From Pseudoxanthomonas indica (GTDB lineage: Bacteria > Pseudomonadota > Gammaproteobacteria > Xanthomonadales > Xanthomonadaceae): a stretch of 64,000 nt of DNA. How positions within the stretch are numbered: position 1 is the first letter of the stretch; every line of letters begins with the position of its first letter. The notes below the pieces were generated by a model. That model ran no database searches. It was not told the origin of the DNA and saw only the letters and a list, made by a program, of their open reading frames with translations. Positions 18,166-29,011 of this stretch are shown here, in pieces. The DNA is taken from NCBI RefSeq assembly GCF_900167565.1, contig NZ_FUZV01000002.1, positions 806,001-870,000 on the forward strand, in the 5' to 3' direction. A program made the position numbers and the translations under genes.

Positions 18166-18942
18166 ATGGAAATCTGCACGCTCCACCGCGGCGAAGCGCC
18201 GCTGCTGATCAGCCTGCCGCACAACGGCACGGCCTTGCCCGAGGCGATGGCCGCGCGCTTGACCCCCTCGGCGCGGCGCACGCCGGACACCGACTGGCAC
18301 GTGGCACGGCTTTACGACTTTGCTCGCGAACTGGGTGCATCGATGCTGGTGCCGCAATACTCGCGCTATGTGGTCGACCTCAATCGACCGGAAGACGATG
18401 TCTCGCTGTATCCGGGCCAGAACACCACCGGCCTGTGCCCGATCGTGCAGTTCAGTGGTGAGCCGGTGTACCTGCCCGGGCAGGAACCTTCGACCGATGA
18501 AATCCACCAGCGCGTGGACACTTACTGGCGTCCTTACCACGCGGCTTTGCGCGAAGAGATTGAACGCCTGCTCGCCGCGCACGCACGGGTGGTGGTCTGG
18601 GAAGCCCATTCCATCCGCAGCGTGGTGCCATTCCTGTTCGAAGGCCGGCTGCCTGATTTCAACCTGGGCACCGCCGGTGGGGTCAGCTGCTCGCCGCAGT
18701 TGCAACAGCGGCTGGAAGCCATCCTGTCGGCGCAGTCGCACTACAGCCACATCGTCGATGGCCGCTTCCGTGGCGGCTACATCACCCGCCACTACAGCGA
18801 CCTCGCGCGCGGCGTGCAGACGGTACAACTGGAACTGGCGCAGGTGAACTACATGGACGAAGACAGCTTCGACTACCTGCCCGCCACCGCCGCACCGACG
18901 CAACAGGTGATCCGCCGCCTGCTGGAAGCCACGCTGGCGTGA
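18166..18942 (+). CDS. hutG: N-formylglutamate amidohydrolase (deformylase)
   Basis: 258 residues matching PF05013. Visible blocks are LLISLPHNGTALPEAM, TDTDWH-like DTDWHVARLYDFA, SRYVVDLNRPEDD, VVWEAHSIRSVVPFLFEGRLPDFNLGT, and GGYITRHYSD; the His, Asp and Glu residues in these are the expected metal ligands. The enzyme releases formate from N-formyl-L-glutamate, the last step of the five-step histidine degradation route. No other hut gene is in the window, so hutG is detached from the pathway cluster here. The start looks leaderless, and the stop overlaps the next gene (GTGA). Confidence 0.9.
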   Translation: MEICTLHRGEAPLLISLPHNGTALPEAMAARLTPSARRTPDTDWHVARLYDFARELGASMLVPQYSRYVVDLNRPEDDVSLYPGQNTTGLCPIVQFSGEPVYLPGQEPSTDEIHQRVDTYWRPYHAALREEIERLLAAHARVVVWEAHSIRSVVPFLFEGRLPDFNLGTAGGVSCSPQLQQRLEAILSAQSHYSHIVDGRFRGGYITRHYSDLARGVQTVQLELAQVNYMDEDSFDYLPATAAPTQQVIRRLLEATLA

Positions 18943-19943
18943 AGCCGCAGCAAGCCGATGCCGCCAGCGCGGCGATGCAGGAGCGCGAAACGTCCAGCGC
19001 GCTGCTGGACCCGGAGGCCGCACCCAACGACGCGACCGTCGCGCCGGTGGCGCCGTCCCGGCTGCCGGTCACCGGTTTCCTGCTGGCGGCGCTGGGTGCC
19101 ATTGCCTTTTCCGGCAAGGCCATCATCGTGAAGCTGGGTTATCGGTACGGCGTGGACGCGATCACCTTGCTGGCCTTGCGCATGCTGGTGGCGTTTCCGT
19201 TCTTCCTGCTGATGGGGTTGTGGGCGTCGCGACGCGCGGCGTCGCTGGCGCGCGGCGATGTGCCGAAGATTCTCGCGCTCGGCTTCTTTGGCTACTACCT
19301 GGCCAGCTTCCTGGATTTCGCTGGGCTGGCCTACATCACCGCCACGCTGGAGCGGCTGATCCTGTATCTCACCCCCACCCTGGTGCTGCTGATCAACCTG
19401 TGGGTGTTCGGCAAGCGCGCCAGCCGCCTGCAATGGTCGGCGCTGCTGGTGAGCTACGTGGGTGTGCTGCTGGCGTTCGGCCACGACTGGCAACCGGGCG
19501 GCACCAACATCGCCATCGGTGGCGCGCTGGTATTCGGCAGCGCGCTGGCCTACGCGATCTATCTGGTCGGCAGCGGCGAGATGGTGCGCCGGGTCGGCGC
19601 GGTGCGCTTGACCGCGTATGCCAGCAGCGTGGCCAGCGTGCTGTGCATCGGCCAGTTCCTGCTGCTGCGTCCTGCCGCCACACTGCTGCAACTGCCACAC
19701 GAAGTCTGGTCGCTGTCCCTGCTCAATGGCACCTTGTGCACGGTCTTGCCCGTGCTGATGGTGATGATGGCGGTCTCGCGCATCGGCTCGGCGCTGGCGG
19801 CGCAGATCGGCATGCTGGGTCCAGTCTCCACGATCATCCTGAGCCTGTTGCTGCTGGGTGAGCCGATGGGACCCTGGCAAGTGCTGGGCACGGTGCTGGT
19901 GATGGTGGGAGTGTTCGTGGTGTCGCGGCAGCGCACGGCGTGA
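18939..19943 (+). CDS. EamA/DMT-family transporter
   Basis: 334 residues if started at the GTG at 18939, which overlaps the hutG stop as GTGA and has GGAAG upstream. An ATG at 18975 is the alternative. After a polar 45-residue N-terminus there are ten hydrophobic helices in two EamA repeats (LLAALGAIAFSGKAIIVKLGYRYG; NGTLCTVLPVLMVMMAVSRIG to LGEPMGPWQVLGTVLVMVGVFVV). This is the drug/metabolite exporter fold; the substrate is unknown. Coupling to hutG hints at co-expression but is not evidence of function in histidine use. Confidence 0.87.
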   Translation: MKPQQADAASAAMQERETSSALLDPEAAPNDATVAPVAPSRLPVTGFLLAALGAIAFSGKAIIVKLGYRYGVDAITLLALRMLVAFPFFLLMGLWASRRAASLARGDVPKILALGFFGYYLASFLDFAGLAYITATLERLILYLTPTLVLLINLWVFGKRASRLQWSALLVSYVGVLLAFGHDWQPGGTNIAIGGALVFGSALAYAIYLVGSGEMVRRVGAVRLTAYASSVASVLCIGQFLLLRPAATLLQLPHEVWSLSLLNGTLCTVLPVLMVMMAVSRIGSALAAQIGMLGPVSTIILSLLLLGEPMGPWQVLGTVLVMVGVFVVSRQRTA

Positions 19944-19987
19944 TCGCCTTCATGCACGCATGGCATTGACTCCGGCAGAATGAACAC

Positions 19988-21469
19988 ATGAAGGAAACCC
20001 TGCCGCCCGCCACGCCAACGCCTGGAAGTCCTCCGGCGGGTACGGCGCCGGTGGAGCCACCACCGCCGCTGATCGCCTTGCGGCCGTTGCTGTGGCTGGT
20101 GGCCGCCGGCGTCTTCATGCAGATGCTGGACAGCACCATCGTCAATACGGCCTTGCCGTCGATGGCGCGCGATCTCAACCAGTCGCCATTGAAGATGCAG
20201 GCGGTGGTGGTGGCCTATTCGCTGACCGTGGCCATGCTGATTCCCGCCTCGGGCTGGCTGGCGGATCGGTTCGGCACGCGCCGTCTTTTCATCCTTGCCA
20301 TTGCGGTGTTCACGCTGGGCTCGTTGGCTTGTGCGCTTGCGCAAACGCTGCCGCAATTGGTTGCCTCGCGCGTGCTGCAGGGCGTGGGCGGCGCGATGCT
20401 GCTGCCGATTGGCCGGCTGGCGGTACTGCGGGCGGTGCCGCGCAAGGATTTCCTGGCGGCGATGAGCTTTGTCACCGTGCCGGGCCTGATAGGGCCGTTG
20501 ATTGGTCCGACCCTGGGTGGCTGGCTGGCCGAAGTGGCGTCATGGCACTGGATCTTCCTGATCAACCTGCCGCTGGGCGTGCTCGGTACGCTGGCGGCAT
20601 TGCGCTGGATGCCGGACCTGCGCGGGCCGCAGATGCGCTTTGATGCGTGGGGCTATGTGCTGCTTGCCTTCGGCATGGTCGCGATTTCGCTATCACTGGA
20701 CAGCCTGAGCGAGCAGGATGCGCGTCGCGGCTTCATGCTGGTGCTGCTGGTATTCGGCCTGGCCGGCCTGGTCGCGTATTGGCTGCATGCCGCGCGCGCG
20801 CCGCGGCCGTTGTTCTCGCTGGCCTTGTTCAAGGTGCCGAGCTTCAGCATCGGACTGCTCGGCAATCTGTTCTCGCGCATGGGCAGCAGCGGCATGCCGT
20901 TCCTGATCCCGCTGATGCTGCAGGTGGCACTGGGCTATTCACCGATGAATGCCGGTTTGATGATGATTCCCGCCGCGCTGGCCGGCATGGGATCCAAGCG
21001 CATCGTGGTGCCGCTGGTGCATCGGCTGGGCTATCGCAAGGTGCTGGTGGGCAACACGATCCTGGTGGGTCTGGCGATGGCCAGCTTCGCCTTCATCTCG
21101 CCGGAGTGGCCGTTGTGGCTGCACCTGATCCAGTTTGCCTGCTTTGGCGCGGTCAACTCGCTGCAGTTCACCGCCATGAACACCTTGGCGCTGCGTGATC
21201 TGGACGGTGACCTGGCCAGCAGCGGCAACAGCCTGTTATCGATGACCATGATGCTGGCCATGAGTATCGGTGTGGCCGTGGCCGGCAGCCTGCTGGGCGT
21301 GTTTGGTAACGAGGCCCTGCACCCGCTGCGCGATCAGGCGCTGGGCGCATTCCGCTGGACGTTTGTCTGCGTGGGCTTGATCACGATGGCCTCGGCCGCG
21401 ATATTTGCGCAGTTGCCACCGACAAGGCGCATTCCGCCGGCGAGCGTGAAGCGGGCCGATGCGGCGTAG
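19988..21469 (+). CDS. DHA2-family (14-TM) MFS efflux transporter, MdtD-like
   Basis: 493 residues from the ATG at 19988. A proline-rich cytoplasmic N-terminus precedes MFMQMLDSTIVNTALPSMARDL-type motif D1, then motif A (GWLADRFGTRRLFILAIAVF), RVLQGVGGAMLLPIGRLAVLR, and motif C-like PGLIGPLIGPTLGGWLAE, followed by a second half with seven more helices. This is the layout of DHA2 drug:H+ antiporters and closest in pattern to MdtD/HsrA-like proteins. It probably exports toxic organic compounds. No adjacent membrane-fusion protein or regulator is present. A REP palindrome lies 55 bases downstream. Confidence 0.88.
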   Translation: MKETLPPATPTPGSPPAGTAPVEPPPPLIALRPLLWLVAAGVFMQMLDSTIVNTALPSMARDLNQSPLKMQAVVVAYSLTVAMLIPASGWLADRFGTRRLFILAIAVFTLGSLACALAQTLPQLVASRVLQGVGGAMLLPIGRLAVLRAVPRKDFLAAMSFVTVPGLIGPLIGPTLGGWLAEVASWHWIFLINLPLGVLGTLAALRWMPDLRGPQMRFDAWGYVLLAFGMVAISLSLDSLSEQDARRGFMLVLLVFGLAGLVAYWLHAARAPRPLFSLALFKVPSFSIGLLGNLFSRMGSSGMPFLIPLMLQVALGYSPMNAGLMMIPAALAGMGSKRIVVPLVHRLGYRKVLVGNTILVGLAMASFAFISPEWPLWLHLIQFACFGAVNSLQFTAMNTLALRDLDGDLASSGNSLLSMTMMLAMSIGVAVAGSLLGVFGNEALHPLRDQALGAFRWTFVCVGLITMASAAIFAQLPPTRRIPPASVKRADAA

Positions 21470-21523
21470 GCGGGGGTCTGATCAGGCGTTCGTGTGTTGA
21501 ACACAGCCCCGACGCTTGCCGGG

Positions 21524-21548
21524 TTTCGGGGCTGAAGCCCCTCCCACA
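21524..21548. repeat. REP-type palindrome
   Basis: TTTCGGGGCTGAAGCCCC followed by TCCCACA. A 25-base element with a GGGGCT/AGCCCC stem. Close copies are at 32343-32367 and within minC at 63361-63383. It sits between convergent genes. Confidence 0.75.
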
Positions 21549-21556
21549 TTGAATCG

Positions 21557-22711
21557 CTATTGATCAGGTCTTGGCGCGGTAGCGGATGTGCCGGCGATGC
21601 TCGCTTCACCCAGCCAATCCACCACCGCTTGCAGCGCATCCAGGCGGCCATCTCCCGCGCGCAGGCGCTCGTTGTAGATCGCCAACTGGTGATGAGCGCT
21701 GGTCCCTTCCTCCAGGATTTGCCACAGGCGCTCGAAGGCGGGCGCGGCTTGCAGCGCATCGATATCGTCTTCCACTGCGCCTTGGGTGTTGCGCAGCATT
21801 TCGCGCACCGACACCAGCTTGCCCGAGGCCAAATCAATCAGGCCGGCGTTGTAGCCATGGCGCTGCGCCCGCCACAGGTTCTCCGCGATGATCGCCTGCA
21901 CCCCGGCATCCAGCCCGGCATGCCGTTGCGGGTTACGTTCGAGATAGCGCACCAGGCAGCGGAACAGCTGGGCGATGGCGAGTGCGTCATCGGCATGGGT
22001 GCAGCAGTCGGGTACGCGCAATTCCAGGGTGGGGAAGGCGAGGGAAGGGCGAATCGCCCACCACAGGAAGCTGGCGTTCTCGATGGTGCCGGACTGCACC
22101 ATCCGCGCCACATAGCGGTCATAGCCGGCCTGATCCGCGAACAGCGGCGGCAACCCCGTGCGCGGAATTTCCTGGTACGCGGTTTGTCGATAGCCCATCA
22201 AGCCGGTCGGGTGGCCCATCCAGAACGGCGACGACGTACTGAGCGCCAGCAGCAGTGGCAGAAACGGTTGCAGGCGCTTCAACAAATCGATGCGCGCGCT
22301 GGTATCGGCGGGCTGCACATGCACGTGCAGGCCACACACCAGATTGCGGTGACCGAGCATCTGCAGTTGCTGCATCACCCGGTCGTAGTGCGGTTTGTCG
22401 GTACTGACCTGATCGCGCCACACGCCCATCGGGTGGGTGCCCGCGGCGAGAATGGACAGGCCCTGTTCGGCGGCGATGCGGCCGACCGTGGCGCGCAGGT
22501 TGAACAGGTCGGCGCGCGCGGCGTCGATACCGTGATGCACACCGGTCTGCACTTCCACCTGGGTCTGCAGGAGTTCGCTGCCCACGCGCTCGCCCAGCGC
22601 CTCGTGGCAGCGCGCGAAGAAGGTCTTGGGCATGTGCCGCAGGCGCCGACGATTGCGGCGAACCAGAAAGTACTCTTCTTCCAGCCCGAAGGTGTACGGA
22701 TGATGTGCCAA
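21557..22711 (-). CDS. ybdK: Carboxylate-amine ligase, YbdK family (GCS2)
   Basis: 384 residues. The N-terminal FGLEEEYFLVRR is the nucleotide/metal-binding start of the GCS2 glutamate-cysteine-ligase-like family, followed by LLQTQVEVQTGVH, GTHPMG, and HVHVQP. The frame has only a TTG (22711) ahead of FGLEEEY, and an in-frame stop lies a few codons upstream, so TTG is the start. No ribosome site is visible. The T-run of the upstream gene's terminator ends at this codon. Relatives have weak glutamate-cysteine ligase activity in vitro; the true substrate is unsettled. Confidence 0.88.
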   Translation of the reverse strand: MAHHPYTFGLEEEYFLVRRNRRRLRHMPKTFFARCHEALGERVGSELLQTQVEVQTGVHHGIDAARADLFNLRATVGRIAAEQGLSILAAGTHPMGVWRDQVSTDKPHYDRVMQQLQMLGHRNLVCGLHVHVQPADTSARIDLLKRLQPFLPLLLALSTSSPFWMGHPTGLMGYRQTAYQEIPRTGLPPLFADQAGYDRYVARMVQSGTIENASFLWWAIRPSLAFPTLELRVPDCCTHADDALAIAQLFRCLVRYLERNPQRHAGLDAGVQAIIAENLWRAQRHGYNAGLIDLASGKLVSVREMLRNTQGAVEDDIDALQAAPAFERLWQILEEGTSAHHQLAIYNERLRAGDGRLDALQAVVDWLGEASIAGTSATAPRPDQ

Positions 22712-22716
22712 AGAAA

Positions 22717-22745
22717 AAACGCCCTGTCAGGTGACAGGGCGTTAT
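22717..22745 (-). terminator. Rho-independent terminator of the S9 peptidase gene
   Basis: AACGCCCTGTC/GACAGGGCGTT forms an 11-bp stem with a 4-base loop, read on the minus strand and followed by TTTTTTCTTT. The tract runs directly into the TTG start codon of the YbdK-family gene. Confidence 0.88.
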
Positions 22746-22758
22746 CTCATTGCTCAGG

Positions 22759-24762
22759 TCAATTTTGTGTTTGCGCGACCGGCGGTGAAGTGGACGCCGG
22801 CGCTGCCGCGGTACCTGGACCAATATGCCGGTCCAGGAATGCTGCAACGCGTTTGTTCAGTTCAGTAATGTTTTCCGGCTTGACGAAGCCGTGGCCTTCG
22901 CCCGAGACCACCATGGTTTCCACCGGTACCCCGGCCTTCTTGAAGGAACTTTCCAGGGCATTGAACTGATCCATGGGAACGCGACGATCCAGCTTGCCCT
23001 GTACCAGCATGACGGGCACCTTGATCTTGGCAACGTTGCGAGCAGGTGAATTGGCGATCAGGGTCGCCTCGTCATTGCCCAGCACGCGGTCCAGATAGCG
23101 GCGACCGGCCTTGCGCTCGGTGATGTCTCCCTCCTCATGCATGACCTTGAGGTCGTAGACACCAACGTAGCCGATGGCGCACTTGTACAGGTCGGGATAA
23201 CGGATGGGATTCATCAATGCGGCATAGCCACCAAAGCTTGAGCCGTAAATGCAGATGCGGTTCGCATCGGCCAGCTTGTTTTCCACTGTCCACCTCACGC
23301 CAGCGGCGATGTCGTCCATCATCTTGCCGCCCCATTCGCGATAGCCGAGCTTTTCGAACTTGTCGCCGCGCCCGCCCGAGCCGCGGAAATTGATCTGCAG
23401 AACAGCGTAGCCGCGACTGGCGAGGAACTGGGCATCGCGATCAAATCCCCAACTGTCGTAGACGCCGTAAGGACCGCCGTGAGGTACCACCACCATGGGC
23501 TGCGGCCCCGCAGCGTTGGACCGGGATGTGTAGAACCCGAACAACTTCAACCCGTCTGGCGCAGTGAACTCGATCGGTCGGGTTGTCGCCATTGACTCGG
23601 CTTTGAACCAAGGTGCTACCTCGCCAATCATCTGAACCTTGTTGGTATCCCTGTCGAGTACGTAGTAAGCAGGGGGCACACGATCAGACCAAGCACCGAA
23701 CAAGACCTTGCGATTGTCGCCGCTGAAATCGACCAGCGTGATCATCTTGCCCGAGAAGGCCTTCAGCAGGCCGGAATGCAACTTGGCCCATTCAGAACCA
23801 TTGTCGAAGTAGCGCACTGAGGGCTTGTCGGCGTCGTACGTCACGCCAAAAGGGACACCGTCACGTCCAGCTCGCAACACCTGTCCGATCTGCACATCGT
23901 CGCGTCCGGCGAGCAGGGTCCGGGTGCCAGAGGCGAAATCGACGCGATACATCTTGCCAGGCTCGCGGTTGTCGGAAATCACTCCGTAAGCCGTGTTGCC
24001 ATCAGCTTCGAAGGAGACCCCGCCAAAAGTGAAACCGGCAAGTGTCTTGGGTACAGATTCCCAATCCGACGCGGCGGTCGGCCGGTAGAAAAGGACCGGG
24101 TTGTCTTCCTTGTCGGTCGTCTTGCGCAGGCGCGCGCGCCCGGTCCGGTCGTACCAGAATACTGCCGGTTGCGGAGAGCGTTCGACTTCCTTGCGCGAGC
24201 CCGTGCGCGCATCGACCTTGTAAATCACTGTCGGGTTCTCTTCGCCGCATACACTTCGCCAGCAGGTAAAGTTGACAAGCAAAGAGCCAGGCTCATTCCT
24301 CAGCACCATGTCTACTTCTGCGAAGCCTTGATCCTTGCGGCGCCCTGCACGGATGCCATCATCCGGGATGTACGCGAAAAGCACTTCCTGGTTCTTGCCC
24401 CGGATGTCGGAGGACATCAATTCTCCACGGCTGACCAGTTGCTCGCGTAATGGCTCCTTTTCGGCGCGGGATACGACAATCTGCTCATCGCTTGCCCATA
24501 CGATGTCGGTCACATGTTGCTGCTTGGTGAAACGCAGTGCCTGCACGCTCGCACTGCCATCCAGCGGCACAATCTGCAGCTGTGTTTCGGTGCCATTGGC
24601 AGCAGGAACACCCATGGCCACGTACTTGCCGTCGGGTGAGATGCTGACATCACTGAATTCGTAGTCCTTCGAGAAGTCCTCGACCGGAATGACCTGCGCC
24701 CAGGCAGGCGCCACTACCAGGCCGCCCAACAGGGCCGCCCACTTCCATGCGTTGATAGACAC
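22759..24762 (-). CDS. S9 family prolyl-oligopeptidase-like serine peptidase
   Basis: 667 residues with a signal peptide (MSINAWKWAALLGGLVVAPAWA). The N-terminal 390 residues look like a degenerate beta-propeller (SISPDGKYVAMGVPA etc.). The C-terminal alpha/beta-hydrolase domain has the oxyanion segment VVVPHGGPYGVYD, nucleophile in YGSSFGGYAAL, Asp in QGKLDRRVPMDQ and His in GEGHGF. This is the S9 (acylaminoacyl/dipeptidyl peptidase-type) layout; it should cleave peptides in the periplasm. GC content looks lower than in flanking genes. The start at 24762 has AGGAAC-type sequence upstream. Confidence 0.92.
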   Translation of the reverse strand: MSINAWKWAALLGGLVVAPAWAQVIPVEDFSKDYEFSDVSISPDGKYVAMGVPAANGTETQLQIVPLDGSASVQALRFTKQQHVTDIVWASDEQIVVSRAEKEPLREQLVSRGELMSSDIRGKNQEVLFAYIPDDGIRAGRRKDQGFAEVDMVLRNEPGSLLVNFTCWRSVCGEENPTVIYKVDARTGSRKEVERSPQPAVFWYDRTGRARLRKTTDKEDNPVLFYRPTAASDWESVPKTLAGFTFGGVSFEADGNTAYGVISDNREPGKMYRVDFASGTRTLLAGRDDVQIGQVLRAGRDGVPFGVTYDADKPSVRYFDNGSEWAKLHSGLLKAFSGKMITLVDFSGDNRKVLFGAWSDRVPPAYYVLDRDTNKVQMIGEVAPWFKAESMATTRPIEFTAPDGLKLFGFYTSRSNAAGPQPMVVVPHGGPYGVYDSWGFDRDAQFLASRGYAVLQINFRGSGGRGDKFEKLGYREWGGKMMDDIAAGVRWTVENKLADANRICIYGSSFGGYAALMNPIRYPDLYKCAIGYVGVYDLKVMHEEGDITERKAGRRYLDRVLGNDEATLIANSPARNVAKIKVPVMLVQGKLDRRVPMDQFNALESSFKKAGVPVETMVVSGEGHGFVKPENITELNKRVAAFLDRHIGPGTAAAPASTSPPVAQTQN

Positions 24763-24849
24763 GGTTCCTCCCCAGGAACGTGGTTTGCGTGTAGGCCGAT
24801 GGTGCCATCACATGAGCCGGCTGTCATGTGACGCCGGCCATGGTTGCGG

Positions 24850-26739
24850 TCAGACTTCCAAGGAAGCCAGGTCACCCTTGGTTTCCAGCCACGCCTTGCG
24901 CTCGCTGGCGCGCTTCTTGGCCAGCAACATGTCCATCAGCGAGTGGGTCTGGTCGCCGTCTTCGACGGTGAGCTGGCACAGCCGACGGGTGTCGGGGTGG
25001 ATGGTGGACTCGCGCAGCTGCGAGGCGTTCATTTCGCCGAGGCCCTTGAAGCGGGTAACGTTGACCGCGCCCTTGATCTTCTCGCGCTGGATCTTCTCCA
25101 GCAGCAGGCGCTTTTCTTCCTCGTCTAGGGCGTAGAACACCTGCTTGCCCACGTCGACGCGGAACAGCGGCGGCATCGCCACGAACACATGACCGGCCTG
25201 CACCAGTGCCGGGAAGTGGCGCAGGAACAATGCGCTCAACAAGGTGGCGATATGCAGGCCGTCGGAGTCGGCGTCCGCCAGCACCACGACCTTGCCATAG
25301 CGCAGGCCGCTGATGTCTTCCTTGCCCGGATCGCAGCCAATGGCCACGGCGAGATCGTGGACTTCCTGCGAGGCCAGCACGCTGCCGGAAGCCACTTCCC
25401 AGGTGTTGAGGATCTTGCCGCGCAGCGGCAGGATCGCCTGGAAGTCCTTGTCGCGCGCCTGCTTGGCGCTGCCGCCGGCGGAGTCGCCTTCGACCAGGAA
25501 CAATTCGGTGCGCGACAGATCCTGGCTGATGCAGTCGGCCAGCTTGCCGGGCAGGGCGGGGCCCTGGGTGACCTTCTTGCGCACCACCTGCTTTTCGGTC
25601 TTCAGGCGGGCAGCGGCGCGTTCAATCGCGATCTGCGCGATCTTCTCGCCCAGATCCACATGCTGGTTGAGCCACAGGCTGAAGGCGTCATGTGCGGCGC
25701 CTTCAATGAAACCGGCGGCCTGGCGCGAGCTCAGGCGTTCCTTGGTCTGGCCACTGAACTGCGGGTCGGTGATCTTCAGCGACAGCACGAACGCCACGCG
25801 ATCCCATACGTCTTCCGGCGCCAGCTTGACCCCGCGCGGCAGCAGGTTGCGGAAATCGCAGAACTCGCGCAGCGCATCGGTCAGCCCGCTGCGCAGACCA
25901 TTGACGTGCGTGCCGTGCTGGGCGGTCGGGATCAGGTTGACGTAGCTTTCCTGCACCAGTTCGCCTTCGGCGACCCAGGCCACGGCCCAGTCGACGATCT
26001 CGGTGTCCTTCTTCAGCTGGCCGGCGAACAGATCCGGCGGCAGCAGCTCACGGCCCGCCAGTTCGCCCTTCAGGTAGTCACGCAGGCCGTCTTCGTAATG
26101 CCAGCGATCACGCTCGCCGGTGGCCTCGTCCAGCAGCGTCACGGTCAGGCCCGGGCAGAGGACGGCCTTGGCGCGCAGCAGGTGACGCAGGGCGCGCACG
26201 TTGAATTTGGGCGTGTCGAAGTACTTGGCGTCGGGCCAGAAGCGCAGGCGCGTGCCGGTGTTTTTCTTGCCGACGGTGCCGACCGTTTCGAGCTTGGAAG
26301 CGGCGTCGCCGTCGCGAAATTCCATGCGGAATTCGCTGCTCTCGCGCTTGATGAAGATTTCCACCTTCTTCGACAGCGCGTTGACCACGCTCACGCCCAC
26401 GCCGTGCAGGCCGCCGCTGAAAGTGTAGTTGCGGTTGTTGAACTTGCCGCCGGCATGCAGGCGGGTCAGGATCAGTTCCACACCCGGAATCTTTTCTTCC
26501 GGATGGATGTCCACCGGCATGCCGCGGCCATCGTCGCTGACTTCGCAGCTGCCATCCTTGAACAGCGTCACTTCCACCGTGCTGGCATGGCCGGCGAGGG
26601 CTTCGTCGACCGCGTTGTCGATCACTTCCTGCGCCAGATGGTTGGGGCGGGCGGTGTCGGTGTACATGCCGGGCCGGCGCTTGACCGGGTCCAGGCCGGA
26701 GAGAACTTCGATGTCGGCGGCGTTGTAACGACTGCTCAT
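24850..26739 (-). CDS. parE: DNA topoisomerase IV subunit B
   Basis: 629 residues, the ParE length. The GHKL ATPase part shows EVIDNAVDEALAG, DDGRGMPVDIHPEEK and FSGGLHGVGVSVVNALS; the TOPRIM part shows LFLVEGDSAGGSAKQARD and LADADSDGLHI; the C-terminus is RFKGLGEMNASQLRESTIHPDTRRL. HPEEKIPGVELILTRLHAGGKF favours ParE over GyrB. With ParC it decatenates daughter chromosomes using ATP; it is a target of quinolone/coumarin-type drugs. parC is not in the window. Divergent from the small secreted-protein gene at 26913. Confidence 0.95.
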   Translation of the reverse strand: MSSRYNAADIEVLSGLDPVKRRPGMYTDTARPNHLAQEVIDNAVDEALAGHASTVEVTLFKDGSCEVSDDGRGMPVDIHPEEKIPGVELILTRLHAGGKFNNRNYTFSGGLHGVGVSVVNALSKKVEIFIKRESSEFRMEFRDGDAASKLETVGTVGKKNTGTRLRFWPDAKYFDTPKFNVRALRHLLRAKAVLCPGLTVTLLDEATGERDRWHYEDGLRDYLKGELAGRELLPPDLFAGQLKKDTEIVDWAVAWVAEGELVQESYVNLIPTAQHGTHVNGLRSGLTDALREFCDFRNLLPRGVKLAPEDVWDRVAFVLSLKITDPQFSGQTKERLSSRQAAGFIEGAAHDAFSLWLNQHVDLGEKIAQIAIERAAARLKTEKQVVRKKVTQGPALPGKLADCISQDLSRTELFLVEGDSAGGSAKQARDKDFQAILPLRGKILNTWEVASGSVLASQEVHDLAVAIGCDPGKEDISGLRYGKVVVLADADSDGLHIATLLSALFLRHFPALVQAGHVFVAMPPLFRVDVGKQVFYALDEEEKRLLLEKIQREKIKGAVNVTRFKGLGEMNASQLRESTIHPDTRRLCQLTVEDGDQTHSLMDMLLAKKRASERKAWLETKGDLASLEV

Positions 26740-26912
26740 GGAATCGGTGGCGTGCCCGGTGGCGTGGAGGCGGCAAGTGTGCGGCCAGGCGGGTCTTTTT
26801 GCACGTTCAGGAGCAAGGCAGGCGGCAACGCCTACTCTTGCCCGCAGCAGAGGGGCAACTTGATATTCGGCTCGCCATCCCCATCTGCCTTGCAGCTACA
26901 GGAGGAATGACA

Positions 26913-27167
26913 ATGTCTTCGCGCAAATTGCTGATCCTGGCCATCGCCGCCCTGACCGCCGCCAGCGCCACCGTGGCGTGGGCCCAGTCCAAGCCGACCC
27001 AGGACCCCAAGTCCGACCAGAGTTCCCAGCCCGAACCCAGTGACGCCGAACGCAAGGCGCAACGTCGTGCGGCCAACGAAGCCGCCGCTGCCCAGCGCGC
27101 CAAGCAGAAGTCCGCCCAGGGCCAGAAGTCCGGCGCCCAGGACGAGGAAGAAGAAAAGAAGCCGTAA
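26913..27167 (+). CDS. Small secreted, highly charged protein, unknown function
   Basis: 84 residues. The ATG at 26913 is preferred over ATG 26907 because GGAGG at 26901-26905 is then 7 bases away. Residues 1-25 are a signal peptide (MSSRKLLILAIAALTAASATVAWAQ). The mature part is low-complexity: Ser/Pro/Gln-rich, then a run of Lys/Arg/Ala/Gln (DAERKAQRRAANEAAAAQRAKQK), ending acidic then basic (DEEEEKKP). No domain is recognised. It resembles small periplasmic proteins of unknown role in Xanthomonadaceae. Divergent from parE. Confidence 0.7.
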   Translation: MSSRKLLILAIAALTAASATVAWAQSKPTQDPKSDQSSQPEPSDAERKAQRRAANEAAAAQRAKQKSAQGQKSGAQDEEEEKKP

Positions 27168-27209
27168 TCCCCGAAAGCCTTGCACTGCAAGGCTTTGGCG
27201 TGGATGTGA

Positions 27210-28958
<1,749 letters not shown>

Positions 28959-29011
28959 GTTGTTCCCAATCCCTCTTCCGGAGGGCGAGGGGCTCAAACG
29001 AAGGAGTCGCA

